This document shows, piece by piece, positions 24,744 through 33,588 of a DNA stretch of 43,174 nt. The stretch is taken from assembly GCF_013177695.1 (NCBI RefSeq), contig NZ_WOEY01000133.1, positions 1 through 43,174 of the forward strand. The letters are read 5' to 3'. Made by a program: the position numbers and the translations under genes. Each line of letters begins with the position of its first letter. The stretch's first letter is position 1. Under the pieces are notes generated by a model. It had not been told where the DNA came from. It ran no database searches and saw only the letters and a list, made by a program, of their open reading frames with translations. The stretch is from Paraburkholderia solitsugae (GTDB taxonomy: Bacteria; Pseudomonadota; Gammaproteobacteria; Burkholderiales; Burkholderiaceae).

Positions 24744-25826
24744 ATGGAACAGAAACCGTCGATTGTCAATCTTAATGTACTCGCTGGAGTCGCAATGGTG
24801 CTATTCTCCGGACTCGCATGCGCTCAGAGCAGTGTTACCTTATATGGAATCATCGATTCAGGTTTGTTATACACAAGCAAAACCGCGAATAGCTCGACCG
24901 GGGGAAATTCCGGAAAGCAATTCTCTTTGATTGATTCTGGATCCACCCCGTCTGAATTTGGAATGGAGGGCACTGAAGACCTTGGGGGAGGTCTGAAGGC
25001 AAAATTCAAACTCGAAAATGGCTTCAGCACAGCCAACGGGGGCGCTGGAATTTCGAACGGAAACTTCTTCGGTCGCCAAGCCTGGGTCAGTCTGGAGAGC
25101 AACCTTGGTGAATTGAAGACAGGTCTACAGTTTTCCCCTTTCTTTCTCGCGCTGTATAGACTTGATCCTCGCGGCCTATCAACATTCGGCAGCAGTTCCG
25201 TTATTTATGCCGATAGCGTAGTGGCCACAGGTGTATTCGACTCCAACGCCGTGTCGTACACGAGCCCCGCTATTTCAGGCTTCACGGGGAGCGTATTGTA
25301 TGCCCTCGGCGGTGAGGCCGGCAATTTCTCTGCCGGGAGAAACTACTCAGCCGATCTGATGTACAACAACGGTACGCTGATGATTGATGCGGCCTTCTAT
25401 GACGGCAATCCTGGTGGAACTGCCCAGACACCCGTACCAACGAACGTGGGATTTATTGGTCGGATGTTGGGTGCTTCATACAAATTCGAAAGCTTTACTT
25501 TTAAGGCATCGTACACCAGCTACAAGATTGCCGGTTCTTTTAGCAACAACGTATACGGTGGCGGCGTCAATTACGACATCACACCAGCGCTTGATGTGAA
25601 TGGTGGGGTGTGGTACACAACTGATAGAAATAATTCGTCAAATCATTCGATTTTGGCCGCTCTTGGCACGCAGTACGCCCTCTCCCGATCGACTTCGCTG
25701 TATGGACAGATCGGCATTGTGAACAATCACGGGAAAATGAACACGGGCTTATCCATCAATGGGGCGACACAAGAGGTCGCCGGGACTACTGTCGGCGCTG
25801 TAGTGGGTATTCGCCATCTTTTCTAG
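24744..25826 (+). CDS. Outer-membrane porin, AT-richer than its neighbours
   Basis: 360 aa OmpC-like porin. The hydrophobic leader ends near ACAQSSVTLYGIIDSG; the eyelet-like segment is FGMEGTEDLGGGLKAKFKLENGF; it ends GIRHLF with terminal Phe. Codon use is unlike the other two porins in the window: many TTA, TAT, ACA, AAT and GGA codons, and the flanking DNA (24600-24743 and 25860-25980) is AT-rich. This suggests more recent acquisition. It lies between the SnoaL-like gene and the MFS gene on the same strand, and probably admits the substrate of that cluster. Confidence 0.88.
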   Translation: MEQKPSIVNLNVLAGVAMVLFSGLACAQSSVTLYGIIDSGLLYTSKTANSSTGGNSGKQFSLIDSGSTPSEFGMEGTEDLGGGLKAKFKLENGFSTANGGAGISNGNFFGRQAWVSLESNLGELKTGLQFSPFFLALYRLDPRGLSTFGSSSVIYADSVVATGVFDSNAVSYTSPAISGFTGSVLYALGGEAGNFSAGRNYSADLMYNNGTLMIDAAFYDGNPGGTAQTPVPTNVGFIGRMLGASYKFESFTFKASYTSYKIAGSFSNNVYGGGVNYDITPALDVNGGVWYTTDRNNSSNHSILAALGTQYALSRSTSLYGQIGIVNNHGKMNTGLSINGATQEVAGTTVGAVVGIRHLF

Positions 25827-25988
25827 TACCGTTAGCTGCCTTTACCACACCTTGCCTCGCGCGATTGGTACGGCGGTGCGCAAAAAACAACTAATCCATG
25901 GTAATAAACTGGAATTAGCGCGCGATCGCATTAAAAATAGAAATAATCATCTTAATTCGGCATCCGAAATAACCAAATGGAGATAACC

Positions 25989-27257
25989 ATGTTGCAAAAC
26001 GATATCCCGCATGACACGGGCTACGAGCGCAAGACGCTCATCCTGCTCGCTCTCGGATTCGCATTGGTCGGCCTTGACCGCTGGATCATCGCCCCGCTGT
26101 TTCCACACATGATGAAGGATCTGGGTCTCGACTATCAGCAGTTCGGGGCACTCATCGGAATCCTAAGTCTGACCTGGGGGATCTGCGCGATTACGATGGG
26201 CCGGCTGGCCGACCGGATCGGCCACCGCAAGATCATAATCGCGTCGATGGTTCTGTTTTCGCTACTCTCAAGCTTCTCCGGTTTCGCGAGCGGATTCGCC
26301 AGTCTCCTGCTGATCCGCGCAATGATGGGCGTTGCCGAGGGCGCGTTTCTGCCGGCGGGCGTCGCGGCGACTGACGAGGTGTCGCACCCGTCGAGGCGCG
26401 GCTTCAACCAAGGGTTGCTATTCAGCATGGCCGCGCTGATGGGGCTCGGTCTCGCGCCCATCATCGCGACGCAGTTGCTGCGTGTGCTGCCGTCGTGGCA
26501 CTGGGTATTCGCGATCTCAGCCATTCCGGGGTTCGTCGTCGCGCTACTGATAACAATGATGCTGCGCGACCACCCGCGCGGCGAGTTTGACGGCAAGGCC
26601 AATGTGCGCGCATCGGACAAACCACGCTGGAGCACGCTGTTCCGCAGCCGCAATGTCGTCCTCGCGATGCTCGCGACGCTTTGCGCAATGGCGGGCATCT
26701 TCGTCATCAGCGCCATGGTGCCCAACTATCTCGTCGACTACCTGCACCTCGACACCGAACACATGGGGTTCGTCGTGTCGGCGCTGGGCGTCGGCGGCTT
26801 CATCGGCGAATTCGCGCTCGCGGGCGTGTCCGACTTCATCGGACGTCGGGTCACGGCGGTAGCCTCGTTTGTCCTGGCAGCCATCTCGCTCTACGTGTTT
26901 GCGCGAATTGGCGCCGATCCATGGGCCCTCTTTTTCGCCCTTTTCGTCGTTTCGTTCTTCGCGCTCGGGCTGCTCGGCCTATTTACCGGCCCGATCGCGA
27001 CCGAGGCCGCACCACAAGGACTCGTCGCATCGGCGATCGGCATCACGTCTGGCGCGGGCGAAATATTCGGTGGCGGTGTCGCGCCCGCTATGGCCGGGTT
27101 CATCGCACAGCACTACGGCATCCAGTTCACCCTGCCGTTCGCGCTTGTCGGCCTGTCCTGTGGCGCGTTCGTGTCGCTGGCGCTGATGGAAACTGCACCC
27201 CGCCTGCTCGCGCGCCGCGAGGCCGCTGCTGCGGCTGCTTCGCCAGGTCCTTTCTAA
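25989..27257 (+). CDS. MFS transporter of unknown substrate
   Basis: 422 aa, 12 predicted membrane segments. The first helix carries ALVGLDRWIIAPLFPHM, and the loop 2-3 motif is GRLADRIGHRKII. The arginine in DRW and the motif RAMMGVAEGAFLPAGVAA resemble sugar-acid and organic-acid carriers. GGAGATAACC fits ATG 25989; the ATG at 25977 overlaps that site. It follows the AT-rich porin and could be the inner-membrane importer of the MarR-linked cluster. Codon use is normal for the window, unlike the porin. The C-terminus is Ala-rich and overlaps an antisense open frame. Confidence 0.85.
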   Translation: MLQNDIPHDTGYERKTLILLALGFALVGLDRWIIAPLFPHMMKDLGLDYQQFGALIGILSLTWGICAITMGRLADRIGHRKIIIASMVLFSLLSSFSGFASGFASLLLIRAMMGVAEGAFLPAGVAATDEVSHPSRRGFNQGLLFSMAALMGLGLAPIIATQLLRVLPSWHWVFAISAIPGFVVALLITMMLRDHPRGEFDGKANVRASDKPRWSTLFRSRNVVLAMLATLCAMAGIFVISAMVPNYLVDYLHLDTEHMGFVVSALGVGGFIGEFALAGVSDFIGRRVTAVASFVLAAISLYVFARIGADPWALFFALFVVSFFALGLLGLFTGPIATEAAPQGLVASAIGITSGAGEIFGGGVAPAMAGFIAQHYGIQFTLPFALVGLSCGAFVSLALMETAPRLLARREAAAAAASPGPF

Positions 27258-27342
27258 ACGCCACCAGTTCGACTTCTTTGCGCGGCAGCCAACCACCAAG
27301 ACGGCGCCGCTCTTCGATAGGATTTTTCGGGTTATCAACCAT
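27127..27342 (-). pseudogene. Leftward frame with a good start, probably truncated
   Basis: AAGGAGCAGCGC precedes ATG 27342. The first 35 residues look genuine (NPIEERRRLGGWLPRKEVEL). The rest is antisense to the last 131 bp of the MFS gene and reads as Arg/Pro-rich shadow sequence. I take it as the stump of a gene cut by a rearrangement. Family not recognised. Confidence 0.3.
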
Positions 27343-27352
27343 GCGCTGCTCC

Positions 27353-27523
27353 TTAGTCTCCGACCAAAGAACTGCCAGCAAAATGCCTGCCCGGACCGCC
27401 ATGCACGCAGTCGGGAAACTTGATCATGTCCTGAATGAACACCGGCGGCATCGTGGACTCGGTGGCGACGTGAACGCCCGTGAAAGCGCTGGGACCTGAG
27501 TCGACCAGGCTCCGCGAGGACAT
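27353..27523 (-). pseudogene. Catalase-like fragment
   Basis: A 56-codon leftward frame contains TMPPVFIQDMIKFPDCVHGG, closely resembling the conserved catalase heme-domain segment (form PVFFIRD-IKFPD-VH). A real catalase has about 480 residues; both the N-terminal and C-terminal parts are missing. The frame is also open upstream without a ribosome site. I read it as debris. The assignment rests on this one motif. Confidence 0.4.
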
Positions 27524-27572
27524 CGATTGCACCGGGCCGATACGAGTCCGGTACGCGATCCACTACGCGCGA

Positions 27573-28454
27573 TCACGCTTCCCCCTTCTCCCCGCCAATC
27601 GCATCCAGTTCGGCGCGCACCTCGTCGGTCAAGTTCAAGCGTGCTGCCTGCATGTTTTCACGCAGATGCCCAAGCGACGACGTACCCGGAATCAGCAGAA
27701 TGTTAGGCGCACGATACAGAAGCCAGGCGAGTGCCACCTGCATGGGCGTCGCGCCGATCGTTTGCGCGAGCGTGGACAGCGCTGACGATTGAATCGGCGT
27801 GAATCTGCCAAGCGGAAAGAACGGTACGTAAGCGATCCCCTTCGCCGCCAGGTCATCGACCAGTGCGTCGTCTTCGCGGTGCACCAGGTTGTAGTGATTC
27901 TGCACGCAGACGATCTCCGCGATGCCCTGCGCCTCGGCGACCTGGGCCGCGGTCACGTTGCTCAAACCGATATGGCGAACCAGCCCGCGCTGTTGAAGTT
28001 CGGCAAGCGCCGCGACCTGCTTTTCAATCGACCCTTCGGCAGGTGCATGCACGCTGCCCATGATTCGCATATTGACGACGTCGAGCGCATCGACACCGAG
28101 ATTGCGAAGGTTGTCGTGAACGCCGCGCTCGATATCTGCCGGTTCGAGCGCCGGCAGCCACGCGCCATCGTTACCACGCACCGCGCCAACCTTGGTGACG
28201 ATCACGAGGTCACCCGGATAAGGATGCAGTGCTTCACGAATCAGCTGGTTGGTGATGTGAGGACCGTAGAAATCGCTCGTATCGATGTGATTGACGCCCG
28301 ACGCCACCGCTTCGCGCAGTACGGCGATCGCTGCATCACGATCTTTCGGCGGCCCGAATACGCCGGGGCCGGCCAGTTGCATGGCGCCATAGCCCATGCG
28401 TTGCACGGACTGGCCAGCCAGCAGATAGGTCGCCACGGGTGTGAAGTTCGACAT
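27573..28454 (-). CDS. Aldo/keto reductase
   Basis: 293 aa TIM-barrel NADPH oxidoreductase. The catalytic Asp and Tyr are in HIDTSDFYGPH and the Lys in VIVTKVGA. The canonical catalytic His position reads DVVNMRIMG, so Asn/Arg replaces His as in some subgroups of the family. The NADPH pocket is suggested by IPGTSSLGHLRENM. AAGGAGCGCACT precedes ATG 28454. It diverges from the LysR gene at 28561 over a 106-bp promoter region, so that regulator probably controls it. The physiological substrate is unknown. Confidence 0.87.
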   Translation of the reverse strand: MSNFTPVATYLLAGQSVQRMGYGAMQLAGPGVFGPPKDRDAAIAVLREAVASGVNHIDTSDFYGPHITNQLIREALHPYPGDLVIVTKVGAVRGNDGAWLPALEPADIERGVHDNLRNLGVDALDVVNMRIMGSVHAPAEGSIEKQVAALAELQQRGLVRHIGLSNVTAAQVAEAQGIAEIVCVQNHYNLVHREDDALVDDLAAKGIAYVPFFPLGRFTPIQSSALSTLAQTIGATPMQVALAWLLYRAPNILLIPGTSSLGHLRENMQAARLNLTDEVRAELDAIGGEKGEA

Positions 28455-28502
28455 AGTGCGCTCCTTGATGTGAGGTGTTGAGCGTCAGTATGGCGGGGAT
28501 TG

Positions 28503-28557
28503 CGTTGTTCGATAATCCAGCCTAAATTGCACGGGTTGTTAAACATTTTGAACAACG
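28503..28557. promoter_or_regulatory. Candidate LysR operator
   Basis: CGTTGTTC (28503-28510) and GAACAACG (28550-28557) form a perfect 8-bp inverted repeat separated by 39 bp, with a further GGTTGTT at 28534-28540. They lie in the shared promoter region of the aldo/keto reductase and LysR genes. Confidence 0.45.
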
Positions 28558-28560
28558 ACC

Positions 28561-29454
28561 ATGGAATTCAACGATCTTGCCGCATTCGTTTCAGTCGCTC
28601 GCGCCGGCGGCTTTCGCGACGCCGCGCGCATCAGCGGCGTCTCCGCCTCCAGCCTGAGCATTGCCGTGCGCCGTCTCGAGTCGAAACTCGGTATGCGCCT
28701 GCTCAACCGAACCACGCGCAGCGTGGCCCCGACTGAAGCCGGATTGCGTCTGATCGAAAAGTTGACGCCATTGTTCAGCGAGATGGAAGCCGCGCTGGAC
28801 ATCCTGAACGTGTTCAGGGACAAGCCGAGCGGCACGCTCAAACTCAACGTCCCGTCGAGCGCCGCACGCATCGTATTGCCGAGCGTCATTCCCCAGTTCC
28901 TGAAGGCCTATCCCGACATCCGCGTGGAAGTCGTGGTTGAGGACGGCTTCGTCGATGTGCTATCGATCGGCTGCGACGCGGGCATTCGCTACGACGAACG
29001 GCTTGAACAGGACATGATCGCGATTCCCATCGGGCCGCGTGTGCAGCGTTTCGCGACGGCCGCGGCGCCGGACTATCTCGACACGCATGGCAGACCCGGG
29101 CATCCGCGCGACCTGCTCTCTCATGCGTGCTTGCGTGGCCAATTTGCCGGCGGCGCTACACCGACCTGGTATTTCGAGCGTGACGGCGAGGTCGTGCAGT
29201 TGAATCCGTCGGGACCGCTCCTCGTCAGGCCCGGCGCGGCGATCGACCTTGCAGTCAGTACTGCTGTCGCAGGCGTGGGGGTGATTCACCTGTTCGAAGA
29301 TATGTTGCGCCCGCATCTCGATAGCGGCGCGTTGGAGCCGATCCTGGAGCCGTGGTGGCAGCGCTTTTCGGGGCCGTTTCTTTACTATCCGGGCCGCCGT
29401 CACTTGCCGGCACCGTTGCGCGTATTTGTCGATTTTCTGAAGGCGGGTGGTTAG
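28561..29454 (+). CDS. LysR-family transcriptional regulator
   Basis: 297 aa. The N-terminal helix-turn-helix spans residues 1-60 (GGFRDAARISGVSASSLSIAVRRLESKLG), followed by a LysR substrate-binding domain starting near GTLKLNVPSS. The effector domain resembles the group of LysR proteins that pair with divergent oxidoreductase genes. No Shine-Dalgarno is evident before ATG 28561, so the mRNA may be nearly leaderless or the start may differ. It probably regulates the divergent aldo/keto reductase gene. Confidence 0.88.
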   Translation: MEFNDLAAFVSVARAGGFRDAARISGVSASSLSIAVRRLESKLGMRLLNRTTRSVAPTEAGLRLIEKLTPLFSEMEAALDILNVFRDKPSGTLKLNVPSSAARIVLPSVIPQFLKAYPDIRVEVVVEDGFVDVLSIGCDAGIRYDERLEQDMIAIPIGPRVQRFATAAAPDYLDTHGRPGHPRDLLSHACLRGQFAGGATPTWYFERDGEVVQLNPSGPLLVRPGAAIDLAVSTAVAGVGVIHLFEDMLRPHLDSGALEPILEPWWQRFSGPFLYYPGRRHLPAPLRVFVDFLKAGG

Positions 29455-29552
29455 GCGGATACGCCGACCATCAGCCGCAAGCGTACGCACCGCGACGTAT
29501 GCCCGATAAGATGCAGGCATACGTCATTGCGGATCGCGCGACGCAAGACCGA

Positions 29553-30713
29553 TCAGAATGCGTGACGCATCCCCACCGTGACCGCCACTTGCGTGTTCGA
29601 CGACGACGGCGAGAGCGTGTTGATCATGGCATGCGAGAGCACCGAGTCCGCAGGTGCGCCGTGCACGTTCTGATAGACGCCTTCAAGATAGAAGTCGGTA
29701 CGCTTGCTGATCGAATAATCGGCCTGAAGCATCCCCGTATTCCATCCCGGCGACGAGCCGTTATAAGCACCATGCGTGTAGGTGTACGCGCCCGATACAC
29801 TCAACGCTGGTGTGATCGCATACTTGACGTTTGCTTCGTAGTTGTCAAGGCGCAGCGAGCCAGCCAGGGTTCCGGCGGAAGCGTCGTTCGCACCAAGATA
29901 GGTGCCCGTTCCGAAGGAGAAGACGCCCGACGCGTTGTCCAGTTGCGTATGGCTCCAGACGAGGCCAACGGTCGCCGGTCCGAACGTGTAGTTACCGCCA
30001 AGCGACCAGACACGCTGGCGTTCCGCGAGGAAGTTCGCGCTGGTATCGCCCGTGGTAACGGCTCCCCCTGCGCTGCCTGCGTTGTTGAATTGCAGGTAGC
30101 CGGCAGCAAGATTGAGCGGCCCTTGCGTATAGGAAACGCCGAAGCCATATGAGCGGTTGTCCGCGAAGTTGCCTGCCTTATTGCTGAAGGCATACATCGT
30201 TTCGAACGTGACGCCGTGGTAAGTCGGGCTCGCGTACTTGACCGTATTGTTGACAACCACCGAGTCCGCAGCAAGGTTGTCGTTTTCGAACGGATGCGCG
30301 GCCATGTTGCCGCCCCACGTGTTGGACCCTGCCGTGAGCGGTCCGACGAGGTCGTTCATCACGTCGAACTGGCGGCCGAACGTCAAGGTGCCGTATGGAT
30401 CGCTCTGCAAACCGACCCACGCCTGAGAGCCGAAACCGTCGCCGGAGAAAGCCTGAGCGCCGTTATTCAGCAGGAATCCCTGCTCCAGTTTGAAGACCGC
30501 ATGCAAGCCGCCACCGAGATCCTCTGAGCCTTTGAGGCCGAAGACCGTGTTTTGCGTCGAGCTGGTCACTTCCTGCCAGTTCGTATGTCCGCCCTGATTG
30601 TTCGTGTAGATCAATCCCGCATCGATAAGGCCATAGAGCGTCACGCTGCTTTGCGCATGCGCCGAAATAGCAAAGGCGCCGGAAAGCGCGACCACGAGTA
30701 AAGACTTTTTCAT
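29553..30713 (-). CDS. General outer-membrane porin
   Basis: 386 aa OmpC-like porin with signal peptide MKKSLLVVALSGAFAISAHA, mature start QSSVTLYGLIDAGLIYTNN, and C-terminal GMRHAF ending in Phe. Internal PYGTLTFGRQFDVMNDLVGPL is the loop-region motif of Burkholderiales porins. GGAG lies about 11 nt before ATG 30713. It converges on the LysR gene. It differs from the other two porins in the window in loop sequence and has ordinary GC-rich codon use. Confidence 0.92.
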   Translation of the reverse strand: MKKSLLVVALSGAFAISAHAQSSVTLYGLIDAGLIYTNNQGGHTNWQEVTSSTQNTVFGLKGSEDLGGGLHAVFKLEQGFLLNNGAQAFSGDGFGSQAWVGLQSDPYGTLTFGRQFDVMNDLVGPLTAGSNTWGGNMAAHPFENDNLAADSVVVNNTVKYASPTYHGVTFETMYAFSNKAGNFADNRSYGFGVSYTQGPLNLAAGYLQFNNAGSAGGAVTTGDTSANFLAERQRVWSLGGNYTFGPATVGLVWSHTQLDNASGVFSFGTGTYLGANDASAGTLAGSLRLDNYEANVKYAITPALSVSGAYTYTHGAYNGSSPGWNTGMLQADYSISKRTDFYLEGVYQNVHGAPADSVLSHAMINTLSPSSSNTQVAVTVGMRHAF

Positions 30714-31275
30714 ACCTGTTGGCTCCGTGATTTAGCGGTGATGGTGTAATCAATTGCGTGCGTTCGATACCTACTGGCGAGCGTGTTGACCGCCAGCAAG
30801 ATCCAAGAACGGACAGGCAACGCATTCGCACGCCCGGGGGCCGCGCGAATGGCGAAAACGTCCGATACTGTTTGCTGATTATTGCGTGTAGCGCATTCCA
30901 ATAACGTGCCAATGGCGCATGCTGACTACAGCATGGTTGTCAATTGCGTTACGCAGGCGCGTGTTGCGAGCGCCGCCGAAAATGAAGAGTGCGATGATAT
31001 GACGCCTGATATAAATAGCGCGTCAAAAATAAACTGGCGTGGCGTCAAAAAATTGGCGTTGCGCCAAAATAACAATGTCGGCGAGGTCGAGCCCTTGCCC
31101 TTACCCCCACACGCTCGAACGAAAAATATCGCTGGGCACGAAGCTGCTTAAGCGGCAACATCAGGGGCCGCCGGCTTAAACGTCATGGTCATCTCGCCCG
31201 GGTTACGCAAGAGGTGTTCCACGATCAGCAATTGCGGTGATAATGGGGTAGAAACCGCACCTCGATGCTGCCAAT
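30714..31275. other. Intergenic region upstream of porin and histidine kinase
   Basis: About 560 bp. It must carry the porin promoter (leftward) and the kinase promoter (rightward). Around 31018-31070 there are repeated GCGTCAAAAA and TGGCGT elements (GCGTCAAAAA twice, TGGCGT three times) that could be a binding region. The open frame 30882-31151 has no ribosome site, and I do not take it as a gene. Confidence 0.5.
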
Positions 31276-32493
31276 ATGACCGAAACACGCCTTAGCCCGC
31301 TGCGCAAATTTGCCGATTTCATTCGCGAGCAACGGCCGCGCCTGACCGAACAATGGATGAAAGCCGTTTTCGGCGATACCGACGTCGTCGAAGCGGACAA
31401 GCTCACCCATCAACAGCTCGCCGATCACCTGCCGGAAATTCTCGAAGGACTATGCCGTGCGCTCGACGTCGAAGATCTCGAACGCGTCGAGACGGCGATC
31501 GAACGCGATGCGAGAAAACACGGCATGGTTCGTTGGCGTCAGGGCTACCGGATCGAGGAACTCGTGCGCGAACTCGATCTGTTTCATCAGGTGCTCGCCG
31601 ACGCGCTAGAAGAATTCGCCGACCAGGACAGCACGTTCACACGCCGCCACGAAGGCCGCGCGCGGCGCCTCGTCGCCGAAACACTCAGCATGGTAACGCT
31701 CACGTCGATCAAGGAGGTGGTCAACGAACGGGACCGCAAGATCGATGAGTACACCGGCAGGCTCGAGCGCGCCAATCACGAACTGACGCTCAAGCAGCGG
31801 CTGGTCGGCGATCTTTACGACTCACGCATGCAGATCACCCGCAGCGTGGTCCATGATCTGCGCAATTTTCTGAACGCGTTTTCCATTGCGCTGCAACTGA
31901 TCGAACGGGCGCCTTCAAAGGCCGATATGGCGTTGACGCTCGCCAACCGGCAAGCCTCGGACATGAAACAACTCGTCGACCAGATGGTCGAGTACTCCGT
32001 CGTGCTCGGCGACGGTACACAACTCACACGGGAGCCGGTTGAGCTGCATGAGCTTTACGATGAACTCGTCACCGCCTCGCGTCCGGCAATCGAAGCCAAA
32101 GGGCTGAAGTTGCGCGCGGCGTTCGATCCGGCGCTATCCACTGCCACGTCCAATCGTCTCAAGCTTAAGCAGATTGCAGTCAATTTGCTCTCCAACGCAA
32201 CCAAGTACACGAAGTCCGGCGAGATCGAACTGACCTTCGCAACAGCCGGCACGGAGCACTGGTCGATTCGCGTGTCGGATACCGGCGTGGGCATAGCACC
32301 TTCGGATGCAGACCGGGTATTCGACGAATTCGAACGCGCTGCCGGCGAAGATATTCCCGGCACGGGCCTCGGCCTCGCGATCGTCAAGGAGCTTTGCCGC
32401 GTGTTGAACGGTCAGATCGATTTTGCGTCACGCGAAGGCGTAGGGACCACGTTCGAAATCCGGTTCCCGCTGGTGCTCGCTGAAACCGACTAA
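31276..32493 (+). CDS. Soluble sensor histidine kinase with RsbRD-like sensor
   Basis: 405 aa with no membrane segment. The N-terminal all-helical domain (residues 1 to about 160, with IREQRPRLTEQWMKAVFG and LPEILEGLCRAL) fits the RsbRD sensory family. A coiled-coil linker (ERDRKIDEYTGRLERANHEL) follows. The phospho-acceptor is His193 in VVHDLRNFLNAF, a variant H-box. The ATPase domain carries NLLSNATKYT, DTGVGIAPSD and GTGLGLAIVKEL. There is no response regulator beside it, so it is an orphan kinase. The GNAT gene follows by 54 bp. Confidence 0.87.
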   Translation: MTETRLSPLRKFADFIREQRPRLTEQWMKAVFGDTDVVEADKLTHQQLADHLPEILEGLCRALDVEDLERVETAIERDARKHGMVRWRQGYRIEELVRELDLFHQVLADALEEFADQDSTFTRRHEGRARRLVAETLSMVTLTSIKEVVNERDRKIDEYTGRLERANHELTLKQRLVGDLYDSRMQITRSVVHDLRNFLNAFSIALQLIERAPSKADMALTLANRQASDMKQLVDQMVEYSVVLGDGTQLTREPVELHELYDELVTASRPAIEAKGLKLRAAFDPALSTATSNRLKLKQIAVNLLSNATKYTKSGEIELTFATAGTEHWSIRVSDTGVGIAPSDADRVFDEFERAAGEDIPGTGLGLAIVKELCRVLNGQIDFASREGVGTTFEIRFPLVLAETD

Positions 32494-32547
32494 ACGGCTG
32501 CTGGCAACTCACGCCATAACCGGTGGTAAGGCGATGGAGACGCGTGA

Positions 32548-33036
32548 ATGGTAGAAATTTATCCCTCTCGCTTTCCCGAACAGCTTGAAGTTGTGCGGGC
32601 GATATTTCGCGAGTATGCGGAAAGCCTGAGCATCGATCTGAGCTTCCAGAATTTCGAGTCGGAACTCGCGGAGTTGCCTGGCAAGTTTGCGGCGCCCCGC
32701 GGGCGTGTTCTTCTCGCGCTGAACAATGAGGACGTGGTTGGCTGTGTCGCAATGCGTCCTTTGGACGAATTGACGTGCGAAATGAAACGCCTTTATATCC
32801 GTCCATCTGGACGCGGCCAGCAGGTCGGCAGGCAATTGGCAACGCTGATTTGCCGACTAGCTCAGGAGGCGGGATATACGCGCATTCGTCTCGACACGCT
32901 TCCCGACATGCAGGCCGCGCAACAGCTTTATACGTCGCTTGGTTTCGAGCCAATCCCGGCTTATGTTTTCAATCCGATTGCGGGCACGATCTTTATGGAA
33001 CGCGATCTGACACGTCCGGGAAGTCAGGCCACGTAG
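32548..33036 (+). CDS. GNAT-family N-acetyltransferase
   Basis: 162 aa, one GNAT domain. The acetyl-CoA pyrophosphate loop is in RPSGRGQQVGRQLA, preceded by the strand EMKRLYI. The C-terminal LYTSLGFEPIPAY is the usual family ending. GGAG lies 8 nt before ATG 32548. It may be co-transcribed with the histidine kinase. The acceptor substrate cannot be predicted. Confidence 0.85.
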   Translation: MVEIYPSRFPEQLEVVRAIFREYAESLSIDLSFQNFESELAELPGKFAAPRGRVLLALNNEDVVGCVAMRPLDELTCEMKRLYIRPSGRGQQVGRQLATLICRLAQEAGYTRIRLDTLPDMQAAQQLYTSLGFEPIPAYVFNPIAGTIFMERDLTRPGSQAT

Positions 33037-33588
33037 CCATACGGCGCGCGTTTATCCCTGCAACGGTGCGGCAGGCCGTCCAATCCGTCCGACTGGCGGA
33101 ACCTCACGACTTCACGGCTTCATGGCTTCCCGTATGAGCGGGACGCTTGCGTTCGTCGGCACGTCTTAATTATTACGATTAACAAACAAAAACATTTTAT
33201 TTCGTAATAAATAATCGATTAACTCACACTTGCCTCATACCCGGACTGGCTGACTCCCGCGCGAATTCAAGCATTTCCCGGAATTGCAATTACGGAAATC
33301 CGGTACATTCTTGACAAACTCTGGTGGCGTCACCTATTTTTCATCTGCCGCCAATATAGGAATATCCGATTGCAGAAAACATCCCGAAAAGAACCGGAAT
33401 ATTCAAACCAGATATTTAGTTATTCTACGCATACTGCATAGAGATCTGAATCTATGCGCTTTGAAGTAAGTTGGTCTCAACCGCTGCATGCCGACGATGC
33501 ACCATCAATATTTCGAACTCCGATATATCCTCATCGGCGATGAGCGGCCTTTGTGAATTGGTATCTGAACCCACCACCAAGGATAGAG
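33037..33588. other. AT-rich gene-free region
   Basis: About 550 bp. From about 33165 it is markedly AT-rich. TTATTACGA (33170-33178) and TCGTAATAA (33202-33210) form a 9-bp inverted repeat. The open frame at 33284-33469 has no ribosome site and no recognisable product. It presumably holds the promoter of the S10 peptidase gene. Confidence 0.6.

Noticed and set aside
25950..25975. Palindrome-like ATTCGGCATCCGAAAT before the MFS gene as a fifth MarR site
   Set aside because: Its inner bases (GGCATCC) differ from the ATTCGATRTA module and there is no TTGACA 17 bp upstream.
30882..31151. 89-codon rightward frame upstream of the kinase
   Set aside because: No ribosome site, no recognisable sequence, and composition of intergenic DNA.
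31149..31220. Leftward frame ending VEHLLRNPGEMTMTFKP and PAAPDVAA before TAA
   Set aside because: It reads like a protein tail, but the frame further upstream overlaps the kinase start and has no supported beginning; not enough to call.
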